Source: Eretmocerus hayati (taxonomy: Eukaryota; Arthropoda; Insecta; Hymenoptera; Aphelinidae). Taken from it: 64,000 nucleotides of DNA. The notes below the pieces were generated by a model, which saw only the letters and a list, made by a program, of their open reading frames with translations, searched no databases and had not been told where the DNA came from. The stretch spans positions 58,367,797-58,431,796 of the forward strand of contig CM056744.1 of assembly GCA_029851415.1 (NCBI GenBank), read 5' to 3'. Within the stretch, counting starts at the first letter, position 1. Each line of letters opens with the position of its first letter. The position numbers and the translations under genes were made by a program. This document shows positions 1 to 9,412 of this stretch, in pieces.

Positions 1-29
1 CGAGGATCAAAGATGGTATTCTAGATTTG

Positions 30-175
30 TTGAGATATGTGTACATGCAGCTGTGACACCGACATTAGCAGGAGCAATCAGGTAGTTGTGTAAGGAAACT
101 GTCATACCGACTTTGGCGACGGCGCCACGAGATGATGAATATGAATATGAGGGTTTCCATGGAACTTTCAGCAAT
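30..175 (+). repeat. First part of a segment repeated at 62.6 kb (possible copia 5' LTR, interrupted)
   Basis: This segment closely matches about 62620-62745 in the same orientation, sharing the run 'gatatgtgtaca' and the 'gatgatgaatatgaatatg' stretch. In the right copy the sequence continues almost directly into the match for 3110-3280, so the left copy is split by about 2.9 kb of extra DNA. The two copies flank the copia frame on both sides in direct orientation, which is why I suggest LTRs. I could not define TG...CA ends or a convincing primer site, so a dispersed repeat remains possible. Confidence 0.45.
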
Positions 176-1440
176 TGACCCTCCGAAATAGGAAAAAAAA
201 TTCCCATCGCACATGTGATTCTAAGATCTCGAAAACATGTAAAAGAAGTGGTGCCACTCTCTTCCAAGCCAAGGTATCTACTTCAGAACAACAAGTACGG
301 AATCCCATTCTTGGAACATTTGTGAATCAACTCCAATCGAGTAGATTAGATTCAAATGATTGTCTAGACGATGCATAGGGATTATGTTTCGCTTGACTTG
401 ACTTTGAGAAGAATTTCATCATTGATCTTATTAAAATTCGATGTAAATTTCCAAAATCGAGTCACGACTTATGAGTCTCATTTCAATTTCTAGAGTATAC
501 TGTGGTGTTATTTTGTTCATATTTCAGCCGTATACTATGTAGAAATCAAAAAATCTGCGATACATCACATTCAGAGGCTTATTTAGCTTACCATCGGGAC
601 TCAAATATTCCTCCTTAGCTTCTCACAGGAATACCGGTCGACAATTACATTTCAAAACCGTGCGGTTATATCCTTTTTGTGATGAAGAAAAAAGATCACA
701 ACATCCCAATCCTGTGCTTGACATCTCCTGAGTATGCTATCAAAAAATGATCATCTTCAAAGCCAGTGGCGCGATAACTTCATGAGCTTTGAAGCTTTAT
801 AAAATTTGTCCGATTCAACGCACACTCACAAATCAAACGGGATACGATTCGTCTTCTTTTTAACTTCGAGAACTCATTGTCAAATTCTCCATTCTGCATG
901 AGGTATTCCATCATTTTCGTGAACAAAAGCCAGAGAAAGTTTCCCCACAAGACTCGGTTACATCGATGAATGAGAGCTAATATCATAGCCAAATCAGCGC
1001 ACACTTCTAAATCAAACATCTTCTCAAAATATGAGATTAGTAGATGGATATATCACTCCAGCAAAGTAGTTAGGGCATAGGTATTTTAGTTACAGCGTTC
1101 TCAATTTTTTCTCGCCGGTGTTGGGTTTTGGATTCAGGGTGCATTGTGACGAGGGGAATGCCAATTGATCATTCTTAGCGAAAGTAATAGATTGAGCAAT
1201 GTAAGCAGGAATCGAAGCCTCATCATAATCGGTATCTCTATTTAGAGTAATAATATTCACATAGTTCGACTACAATTGCAGCATTGATGCTGATTTGGTA
1301 GGCGGTTGAAAAAGATAAATAGACTTTGGTGCATGTTCAGAAATATTTGAACTGTTCAAGTCACCGTTGTCATGGATAATAGGATGATGTCTGCAACTGC
1401 AGATATTGTATAGTCCTCCATTTGTATACTTTAGAGAAAG
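176..1440. other. Stretch without recognised genes
   Basis: AT-rich sequence with only short open frames and no recognised protein or RNA motif. It is the left part of the roughly 2.9-kb segment that separates the two halves of the flanking repeat. I see no clear terminal repeats at its ends. Confidence 0.5.
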
Positions 1441-1599
1441 ATGCTCAAATGACAGACCAGTGAAGCATCTGTTGAAAGGATGGACGAGGTTCCCTCAAGG
1501 GTATTGCAAGGTAGCGAAAGATGAAAACCCTCGCCAACCGAGCAAGAAAACTGAAGAATAGTTCGGTAAGTACATATATTGTGTTACAGATTTTCGCGA

Positions 1600-2590
1600 A
1601 TGTTGCTGAGCATTTTCGAATTCTGACTTGAAAACAGGTTGCTGAGCACACATTTGTCGTGATTCAAACTTGAAACTATCTGGCTGAGCTCTCATATGCG
1701 GAGACTCAGGCTTGGAAATAGGTTGCTGAGCACTTGTAAGTTGTGACTCGGACTTGACAACAGGTCGCTGAGCTCTTATATGCGGAGACTCAGACTTGAG
1801 AATGAATTGCTGAGCACTTGTAGGTTGTAACTCAGAACTGGAAGTAGGGTCTTCAGCATTCATATTTTCTAACTCGAATTGGGGAATAGATTGCTGAGCA
1901 CTTGTATATTGTGACTCAGACTTGAAATCATCCCTGTGAGCAACTATATATTGTAACTAAGACGGGGGGATGGGGTATCTTGTTGAGCGCTTTATGTTGC
2001 AACTCAAATTTGAAAACAGATTGCTGAGAACTCTTATATAGATACTCAATCAGGAGGTTAGATTGCTGAGCACTCATGAATTGTGACTCAGATATAACAA
2101 TGAGCTGCTGAGCACCTGTATATTTCGACTCAGACTCGAAAATAGATAGCTGAGCTCTTTCATTTTGAGACTTAAGCTTAGGACTAGCTTACTTAGCACT
2201 TGTATATTGTGACTCAGAATTGAAACAAGCTGGTTGAGCCCTTATATGCGGAGACTTAGACTTGAGAATAGATTGCTGATCTCGTATATGCAGAGATTCA
2301 GGCTTGAAAATAGATTTCTGAGCACTTGTGAATCGCGAGTCAGACTTGAAAACAGGTTGCTGAGCATATGTATGTCGTGACACAGACTTGAAATTCTTTG
2401 GCTGATCTCTTATCTGCGGAGACTCCGACTTGAGAATAGATTGCTGAGCACTTATATATCGTGACTCAAACTTGACAACAGGTTGCTGAGCTCTTGTATG
2501 CGGAGACTTAGAATTGAGAATAGATTGCTGATCACTTTTACGTCGTGACTCAGACTGGAAAATCTCAAATCCATGGTGGTGATGCTTCGT
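1600..2590 (-). repeat. Minisatellite with open frames on the minus strand
   Basis: A tandem array of diverged units of roughly 55-65 bp, recognisable by the recurring 'ttgctgagcac' and 'gactcagacttg' cores. Read on the minus strand the units give Ser/Gln/Lys-rich peptide repeats of about 18-20 residues, of the type KSESPHIRAQQP alternating with KSESRxxSAQQ. Two open stretches (1495-1863 and 2189-2617) are separated by stops and frame changes. The repeat period is close to a multiple of three over long stretches, so this may be the wreck of a repetitive protein gene or only a satellite that happens to be open. I recognise no flanking domain. Confidence 0.7.
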
Positions 2591-2619
2591 CGGCACATCG
2601 GTTCTCACTATTACCAATG

Positions 2620-3109
2620 AAACACATGCTTCTCAAGAGACGATTCCTAGCTGAACATGACATACGCGTGTATTATTGAATATGATGGGACTAACAATAA
2701 TAATCTCTGTACTAGAATGACTCTGAATCCTGACTGAATGTTTGTTTTGAGCGATTTTTGACCAAATTAACGTATTCATTCCCGCTGAATCTCAATTTGT
2801 ATCACTACGGCTCCACCTCTGGTGGGTTGAGACCGAACCAACGAACGATGTGGACGAATATACGTCGCAAATTTTGTAGTTTATTCAGTTCCGAGAGTTA
2901 TTCTGAGTCGTGAGATAATATTTCCAGTGATTGGAAACGGGATGTAAGGATCAAAACATTCACATTGCAATAACGCGGAAATGACCATCATTTCAAGAAC
3001 CCCTGACCGGTGATTTCAATTCTTCTTGGGAAATGACCTATAGGCTAGCCCAAAACATATCCAATTGTCATTTTTCATGATCAGGCACCTAACACTTTTT
3101 CGCCGTTCC
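2620..3109. other. Stretch without recognised genes
   Basis: Unique-looking AT-rich sequence between the minisatellite and the second half of the flanking repeat. No coding frame or structured RNA could be supported. Confidence 0.4.
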
Positions 3110-3280
3110 GACCATGTTCAGACCCGCCGTGATGAGAACGTTGTAAGAGAAAGATGTGTGAGGGAGCGTGGAACCCGGAACAGGTATCGGATGAATATTA
3201 TTTAGTGAAACAAGTGTTATAAAATTGGAGAAGTCGACAAGAATCCATGGGAAATGCCTCTTTTCCGAACATGATAGCAG
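3110..3280 (+). repeat. Second part of the segment repeated at 62.8 kb (possible copia 5' LTR)
   Basis: Matches about 62770-62930, sharing 'gatgtgtgagggagcgt', 'ttagtgaaacaagtgtta' and 'atccatgg'. It lies about 190 bp upstream of the copia gag start, where a 5' LTR end and leader would be expected. A possible primer-binding stretch 'TGGTGATGGATTAGG' follows near 3340, but it does not match a tRNA 3' end I can name. Tentative. Confidence 0.45.
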
Positions 3281-3467
3281 TATCTTAGAATATAAATGTG
3301 GAAGAATATTACTGATCATTCAATGAGAAGCGGCATTGGTGATGGATTAGGAGGGTCGCCGCGAAATCCAAAAAAGTGAGGAATCGTTAACAAGTGAAAC
3401 CGAGTTCCGAGAAAGTGAAGAAGTTGAAGAATTAAGTGAAGGAGCTCCCAGTGAGAATACAGACGAA

Positions 3468-4110
3468 ATGGCAGGTGATTTTACAGTACCAGTCTTCGAT
3501 GGAGAAGACTACAGTAGTTGGGGGAAAAAATTGAGATGCTCTTGAAACTGAAGAAATGCCACAAAGTGATTACGAAAGTGAAAACGAATACTGATGGAGC
3601 ACATTGGTATGATCAAGACCCCAAGGCAGTAAACTACATCTACAGTGGGAATGATAATGAGGGATAAGTAATGGCCCACGGTATTATAAGAAAATTTGAT
3701 GGATTATATTTGACCAAATCGACGGCGCTCCAAATTGTCATAAGAAGTCGAATGAAAAAGTTACGTTTGAATGACTACGAGAACTGTGAAGAATTTTTTG
3801 GTGACTTTGAGAAAATGACTGATGAACTAAAAACTGCTGAAGCACAAGTAAATGAAAAAGGAAAGGTAAATTATCTTTTGAGGACATTGCCTGAAAACTA
3901 CAGTTATATTGATGGTCTGATTCATGTATTGCCAGAACAAGAATGGACAGCAGAGTACGTGAAAAGTAAGATTGAAATGAATAATTCGTTGGAATCGCGT
4001 GAAGAAAGCGGGGGCGCAGAAGCGAGCGCATATAATACGACAATGGAACAAGAGCAAACTTGCTCTTCTTGTGGCAAGCTCGGCACGTAGCAAGAGATTG
4101 CGGAAACGAG
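3468..4110 (+). pseudogene. gag: Ty1/copia gag remnant
   Basis: This is the start of the decayed copia polyprotein. Structural Gag would form the cytoplasmic particle. The first codons (MAGDFTVPVFDGEDYSSWG) match the usual copia Gag opening, in which a short 'F.G.NY..W' motif is conserved. The frame is lost soon after and resumes at 3671-4090 with a UBN2/Gag-like helical region (LRLNDYENCEEFFGDFEKMTDELK, LLRTLPENY). A CCHC zinc knuckle begins near 4064 (CSSCGKLG); its second half lies in another frame, so a 1-nt indel splits it. At least two frameshifts make this non-functional. Assignment to copia is firm because protease, integrase and RT follow in the right order. Confidence 0.8.
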
Positions 4111-4389
4111 AATTAGCAGAACTCTATTCAAACAGGAAGAGGCGCACTGAGAGGGGACATGAATCATCGCAGCTGCCGTTCCTTCGGGAGAGCGTGCGTG
4201 CACCAATACAACCATAGAGGTAGAGGACAACAATGAGGCGGTTATCGCGGCGGTGGCGGTTACTATGCCGGCCACAAATTCTCTTATGGATACTACAATC
4301 ATCATCGTGGTGGAGGAGGAAATACTCTGAATCAACACCAGCAGCAGCGACAGCAACAGTATACGGACCTCAATACATTCAATGTAGAA

Positions 4390-4797
4390 GTGCAGGTGAA
4401 CGCGCTTGTATCGACTTATAGTGAACGTGTATGTGTAGAGACAGAATCTAAAGATGAGTCAGCTCAAAGAATTGATCGGCTTTCCGACAGTGGTTGCACT
4501 GATCACGTAATCAATGACGAGGAATATTTTCACGATTTCAAAAATTTGCCAGAGCCAGTAAGAGTAAGAGTTGCTGATGGAGAATGTTTAAGAGCTACAA
4601 AAGTAGGACCAGTCCTAAGTAGATTCCCAGTAGACAATGAGTTAGTTTTGATCATAATGACTGATATATATTTTGTCAAAGAGTCAGACAGATATTCCAT
4701 AAGTGACGCCAAAATAACAGATCACAACAAAATGGTTCCATTAGGAAATGATTCAAAGATTTATAATACAGAAAGGAAATTGATTGCTATCGCATGA
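4390..4797 (+). pseudogene. Ty1/copia aspartic protease region
   Basis: The 135-codon open piece carries the copia protease signature at DSGCTDHVIND, where the DSG triad would dimerise to form the aspartyl active site that cuts the Gag-Pol polyprotein. The following 'VRVADGE' and 'VGPV' stretches also fit the family. The upstream link to gag is broken by frame changes between 4110 and 4390, where the sequence is Gly/Gln-rich. A stop at 4795 separates it from the integrase piece. Confidence 0.85.
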
Positions 4798-4847
4798 AGA
4801 GAAAATAGGCTTCACAAGTTGGATAGTTTCCCCGTAAAGGAAAGAAT

Positions 4848-5772
4848 TTGAGCAATTACAGTGAGTACAATGACCCTCCTGATGGAGGAAGATGGCGTAG
4901 AATCCTTGGCCATGTAAATTTTAGATACTTGAATATATTGAGCAGAAATGAATTACTCGAAGGAATTCCAGAAAATTTAGAAGCATATGCTTTGAAATGC
5001 AGAACTTGTTTTGGGAACAAGATGCATGACACTCTTTTTTTGAATAACAGAACTAGAGCTAGAGAAAATTTAGAGATGGTGCATTTGGATGTAACTATTG
5101 GTATGAATGGAGAGAAATATTTTGTGAGTTTTATTGATGATTATAGTAGAGTGGCCACAGTATATGTTATTGAATCCAAAGATGGAGTTCATGATTGTTC
5201 TCTCACTTTTGTGGATGAAGTAGAAAACTCAACGAGAAAGGAATCAAAACACTAAGAAATGACAATGGATGGAATATTTGAATAAAAGAATTTTCGATTT
5301 CACAAGAAGAAAGGGCATTGTGCGAGACAAATATCCACCTTATGTTCATGAGTTAGATGGAACTGCTGAGAGATATAATAGCTCTATCAAGGTAACAGCG
5401 AGATGTTTCTGAGGAGAAGCAAAACTTGAGAGAGAATATTGGCCTAAAGTAATTCTGACAGCAGCATACCTTAAAAATAGAACGTTGGCGAACACTCTCG
5501 AGAAGAAAACACCTCCTGAAATTATGTTTGGTATAAAACCAGAAGTGAGACATTTGAGAATGTGTGGCAGTGAAGTTTTTGTTAGAATACCAGAAGCAGA
5601 AAAATTTTTCAAATGGGACAAAAAGGCTGAATTAGAAATTTTAATCGGATACACTAATGTTGGATACAAAGTTTTGATTGATAACCAAATCAGAATCGCT
5701 GCTCATACTGACATTATTAGAAGAGACACTATTTGCATTGGTCTGAATGAATTAGAGGATGAGCCTCACTGA
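4848..5772 (+). pseudogene. Ty1/copia integrase remnant
   Basis: Two open pieces (4848-5255 and 5485-5772) cover the GAG-pre-integrase zinc-binding region (HVN...CRTCFGNK) and the integrase core (MVHLDV, FIDDYSR), then the C-terminal part beginning NTLEKKTPPEIMFG and KPEVRHLRMCGSEVFV. Between them, 5256-5484 is recognisable but frameshifted and carries stops; it includes the RNDNG and 'ELDGTAERYN' catalytic-core surroundings. Integrase would join the cDNA ends to the chromosome. With several breaks the protein cannot be made. Confidence 0.85.
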
Positions 5773-6570
5773 GATTCTGAAGAGTATGATGAAGAACTGT
5801 AAAGAGAGAATGAAGAAACAAAATGAAAACAGATCAGCTGATGATGTTCAAGAGTTCAGGAGATCAACCAGGCAAAGGAAGCCGAATTCAGATGAGAATT
5901 TTATATACAACGTGACCACGATATTTCTGACAAAACATACATGCACAAGCACAGGGCATGGGAATAACCTCCAGATTTTGCCAGAGATATCGCGGTCACA
6001 TGGGATAATAATGTAAGCTATGTGTGGATTATTGTAGCGCTGATATGCAAGTAAATTTTGAGGAGGCGATGAGCTGTCCTAAAACTGAATCTTGGAAAGA
6101 GGCAACAGATAAAGGAATGTCTTGTTCGAAAAAAATGGAACTTATGGATATGTTGGATTGCCAGAGAAGGCTAGATATTGGATGAATATTCACAGAGAAA
6201 TCAGGGGATGTTCACACAGCAAGGTTAGTTGTTTTAGGGTACCAACAAAATGAGATGATTGAAGATATTCATCCACCGGTAGCAAAAATGATGAATTTGA
6301 AAATCTTATCATCTTATTGTTGTCAAAATGGATTTCATATTGAACAAATGGATGTGGGGACAGCTTCATTGAATGGTGAAGTTACTTCCGGGGTGCCTAT
6401 TGAGCAAACGAAGGGTTACCAAGATGGTACGAACAGAATTTTGTAAGCTTATAGAAGCACTTTATGGATTGAAAGAAAGTACTAGGGAATGGTATGATAG
6501 TTTTGATGAGTTTTTGAAAGAACTAGGCTTCAAGAAGAGTAAACATGAAATCTGTTTGTATTATTCGATT
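5773..6570 (+). pseudogene. Ty1/copia reverse transcriptase, N-terminal part
   Basis: After a linker with the typical RRSTRQRKPN motif (about 5850) comes the start of the copia RT: a degraded 'SW.EA...KEM' block near 6090, then 'HPPVAKMMNLKILSSYC' and 'HIEQMDVGTASLNGEV' (the usual D in motif A context is retained), then 'LIEALYGLKESTREWYD'. Several stops and frame changes are present. The frame is cut at 6570 by insertion of the 22.6-kb LTR element and resumes exactly at 29161 after a 4-bp duplication. Confidence 0.85.
6567..6570. repeat. Target-site duplication GATT (left)
   Basis: GATT immediately precedes the 5' LTR (TGTCAGGGG) and is repeated directly after the 3' LTR (…CCTAACA) at 29161-29164. 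Removing the element plus one GATT restores the copia reading frame between its two RT halves. This proves that 6571-29160 arrived as, or grew within, one insertion. Confidence 0.9.
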
Positions 6571-7026
6571 TGTCAGGGGCACAGTGAGCTTCATATATTA
6601 TTATATACTTATTACAATATATATATGGTCATATGTTAGAAGAGAGCACATAGCAACTCATCTTTTTGTCCTGGGGAAACCCCACCAGCGACGATGAGCG
6701 ATTAGGAAATCTAGGTTATCAACAATAGTATGAATACGGCGCAAAGGAAGCACTGTGTGGCTTCTTCATCTGCGTCCTCTCGCACTACGAGCTTTTCCGC
6801 GAGCTTCACTCGCAGGGCTCTTCTTACCCAGTCCACGTAGCTGTAAAATCTGGGCGCGCCCCGCGCCTCGTAAACGCATTACAAGTCTCTCTCTTATATT
6901 TGAATATACCTTCCATTGAATAAACAGCAACTGAGAATATCTACGGAATCACCTATTTCTATTGGCATCCAATTCCACCCCGTCTGCTACAATTAGCGGA
7001 GACAGAGAAGGACCATAACCCTAACA
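6571..7026 (+). repeat. 5' LTR of the 22.6-kb element
   Basis: 456 bp, starting TGTCAGGGGC and ending CCCTAACA. Against the 3' LTR I count six substitutions and two small indels (a TA unit in the AT run and one C), so about 98.5% identity, indicating a fairly recent insertion. A polyadenylation hexamer AATAAA lies at 6919-6924. A TATA-like 'gtatgaatac' is at about 6728; the 3' copy has the better 'gtataaatac'. Confidence 0.92.
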
Positions 7027-7029
7027 GAC

Positions 7030-7047
7030 TGGTGACAGCGGTTTGGG
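7030..7047 (+). promoter_or_regulatory. Candidate primer-binding site
   Basis: Starts with TGG three bases after the 5' LTR (TGGTGACAGCGGTTTGGG), the position and first triplet expected for pairing with the CCA end of a tRNA. I cannot name the tRNA. It differs from the Lys-type TGGCGCCCAAC site of the other LTR element in this window. Confidence 0.5.
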
Positions 7048-7169
7048 CTCTGTTGTGGGAGGAAGCCATACCAATTTCTCTATTACCACTCTGGGCAAGA
7101 CAACAACTGGAGGCAATTTTTCGAACCTTGCTGGGGATATCCAACTTTGAAGGAGGGAAGTCGAACGAC

Positions 7170-7213
7170 ATGAAACCACAAACACTTTTAATCCTCATCA
7201 TCGCTACATCTGG
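7170..7213 (+). CDS. env: Candidate env exon 1: signal peptide, ending at a splice donor
   Basis: An ATG at 7170 opens a short frame whose product is a typical signal peptide: a basic start (MKPQ) followed by a hydrophobic core (TLLILIIATS). The frame runs into the consensus splice donor GG|GTAAGT at 7212-7219 and stops three nucleotides after the donor GT, so unspliced it would make only 16 residues. The exon leaves two nucleotides of a codon. The acceptor ending at 25659 leaves one nucleotide before the next Env codon, so phases match. It lies upstream of gag, as leader exons of retroviral env mRNAs do. The splice is inferred, not observed. Confidence 0.6.
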
Positions 7214-7362
7214 GTAAGTAATTCAAAGTTATGCCTTTTTCCTGTCCCTCGTGGGGAGAGCGCGAGGCACAGACCTAAATTTTCCTTTCTACAAATCAAA
7301 TACAGATATAGCCCATATATCTTAATTGAATTAATATATAAATATATTTATAAGAATAAGCA

Positions 7363-8823
7363 ATGGCAAGAGGAAATAAAAATCCCACATACAATCCAAA
7401 TAGCATGAAAGTAGAAGAGAAGACCCTTACCGATTCTAATTCGGATTATTTTAAAGACGCGGAAAATGCGGCTTGTTCACAGCCAATGAATGAAAATATC
7501 AGCACGGATGACTTGAAAACTCGGTATGAATCGGAGATGAAAAATGGGAACGCGAAAGCGCGCGATGCCTACTTTGCACTTATTGCGGCTGATAAGGGAT
7601 TAAAGCCACCGGGAGGAATTTATATGGAGATTGCAATACGAGAAATAAGCGATGTTCTTGCTACTAGTGCAGGAGATCTCCCTGAAACCGATATGGTTCT
7701 TCTAGAAAGCTTACGGGACCACTTAGAAACCACCCAAATTGCAACAGGAGCACGTCCCAAATTTGCTAGATATAATTTAGAACCCGAACTGAATGGAAAT
7801 ATTGAAACCCTGAGATTTAACGCGGAATCAACGAGATTAGAGAACATGCCTACACAATACCCACACACACATACACAATTAACGGAAAATTTTTCGGAAA
7901 CTCCTGATGGATTTCATGATTATCAAATGATGAGAAACGATGAGTGGCCTCTCGTTAATGGTGAATCACACGTTCGTTTTGGGCAAGATTACGGGCGAGA
8001 TACTTCAAATCTCGGCGCCGAAAATCTTGCTACGCATAGATTCAGGCGGGACTTTCACAGTCCTGGCGCTGAGGACCTTGATGGTCAACGTGAGAGGCAC
8101 AGGTCGGCGAACCTGGCTGCTAATTTAATGCGTCCCATGTTCAGACAAGAGTTTCACACTCTTGAGACTGAAGTGGCTAGAAATCGCAAGTCCAGGTCAG
8201 ATCCTCAGGATCTTGATGCTGAGAAAATCGACAGTAAGGTGTCCAGGCGAGAGCTTCAGAGCCTCGGTGCTGAGTCTAGATATAAGAAGATGTCCAAGAG
8301 GGGCTTGGATGTCACAAGTACTTATAAAGACTTAGATTTAAAGCTTTATCAAAACGAACGACGTGAAGATAATGAGAAGCCACGATCCCCAGAGGATTTT
8401 GATACTTCGAATAAACACCATTTCGATGTTCAATCTCGTAGAAATACGCGGGACAAAAACTACAAAAATCCAGGAGACTCGTACGATGACGAGCTATATC
8501 ACACACAACAGGAATCCAAACGTTCTCACCGAAATAAATATACAAAACAAGCACGAAAACACAAAATCACTCAAAATATTTCCGATTCCGAATCATCCTC
8601 CACTGATTCAGATACGCAAGATGAATTAAAATATGAGAGCAGCAGCAATCATAGCAAGAAGTCCAATCGATCTGTAATGAATGCGCAGAATGGGAATAGA
8701 AAATCCAACTATAGTCACAGTGATCAAAACTCGAACGCGAGTACACGCATTCGCCGCGCAAATTCAAGAAATATGTCTACACAATCAAACACTGACCGCA
8801 GGCACACTTCAAAATTCCGATAG
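7363..8823 (+). CDS. gag: Gag N-terminal region (extra, mostly disordered)
   Basis: 486 codons opening at the first ATG after the leader. A helical N-terminal part (about residues 45-150, with 'TRYESEMKNGNAKARDAYFALIAADKG') is followed by a charged region of degenerate 25-30-residue repeats (8040-8320: RRDFHSPGAEDLD, RQEFHTLETEV, RRELQSLGAES), then a Ser/Asn/Arg-rich stretch (SDSESSSTDSD) that looks disordered. I know of no standard errantiviral Gag with such a long N-terminal region. The frame ends at TAG 8821; the capsid follows in the -1 frame, open from just upstream of that stop. Either a 1-nt indel broke one Gag or the two parts are separate ORFs. Confidence 0.75.
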   Translation: MARGNKNPTYNPNSMKVEEKTLTDSNSDYFKDAENAACSQPMNENISTDDLKTRYESEMKNGNAKARDAYFALIAADKGLKPPGGIYMEIAIREISDVLATSAGDLPETDMVLLESLRDHLETTQIATGARPKFARYNLEPELNGNIETLRFNAESTRLENMPTQYPHTHTQLTENFSETPDGFHDYQMMRNDEWPLVNGESHVRFGQDYGRDTSNLGAENLATHRFRRDFHSPGAEDLDGQRERHRSANLAANLMRPMFRQEFHTLETEVARNRKSRSDPQDLDAEKIDSKVSRRELQSLGAESRYKKMSKRGLDVTSTYKDLDLKLYQNERREDNEKPRSPEDFDTSNKHHFDVQSRRNTRDKNYKNPGDSYDDELYHTQQESKRSHRNKYTKQARKHKITQNISDSESSSTDSDTQDELKYESSSNHSKKSNRSVMNAQNGNRKSNYSHSDQNSNASTRIRRANSRNMSTQSNTDRRHTSKFR

Positions 8824-8849
8824 GTCTGAGTCAAGCACTAAATAACATC

Positions 8850-9383
8850 ATGCCGTATGATGGAAACCCCGATATGTTAGCCCTTTTCTATCAAAATATT
8901 CGATACATAGTAAATGAATATGGCCCAGAATCTGAACCATGGGTTTTGTCCGCATTGGCGTGCAAACTTAGAGGTCGAACCGCGGAAGGATATATAGCGA
9001 GATTAACTCAGTACACTTCAGTCGAGAGATTGCTAGACGACATGACTACTCAATATAGTGGAGTCGGTGGGGCAGACAAGGTTCTTGCCGAATTACAATT
9101 AATTCAACAAAAATCAGGAGAAGGTGCAGGAGATTATGGTTTACGCGTTCAAACTCTCCACAATCGATTATTAAACGTGTACGATTCTGATCAAAATCTG
9201 AAAGATTGGGAGCGAAAAACATACAAGAATGATGCAGACAACGAAGCATTACAACAATTCATATTCGGTCTCGCGGGAGCACTAGAACATCAGGTCAGAT
9301 CAACTAATCCTACAACCTTACGTGAAGCTATCGCGGAAGCCGTAAATTTCGAAGATAAGACGAGCGCCAGAACACTTTTTTAG
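8850..9383 (+). CDS. gag: Gag capsid region
   Basis: 177 codons from the ATG at 8850, though the frame is open about 30 nt further upstream (beginning near 8820). The opening 'MPYDGNPDMLALFYQNIRYI' is the typical start of a Ty3/gypsy capsid N-terminal domain, and 'LKDWERKTYKNDADNEALQQFIFGLAGALEHQVRSTNPTTLREAI' fits the capsid C-terminal domain, where 'F..GL' and 'P.TL.EA' are conserved. It ends at a TAG after a six-T run near 9380, with the nucleocapsid part continuing in the -1 frame, so one more 1-nt change lies here. Capsid would assemble the intracellular particle. Confidence 0.85.
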   Translation: MPYDGNPDMLALFYQNIRYIVNEYGPESEPWVLSALACKLRGRTAEGYIARLTQYTSVERLLDDMTTQYSGVGGADKVLAELQLIQQKSGEGAGDYGLRVQTLHNRLLNVYDSDQNLKDWERKTYKNDADNEALQQFIFGLAGALEHQVRSTNPTTLREAIAEAVNFEDKTSARTLF

Positions 9384-9412
9384 GGAAAATTCCTGATCTG
9401 AGCTCAGTTGGA

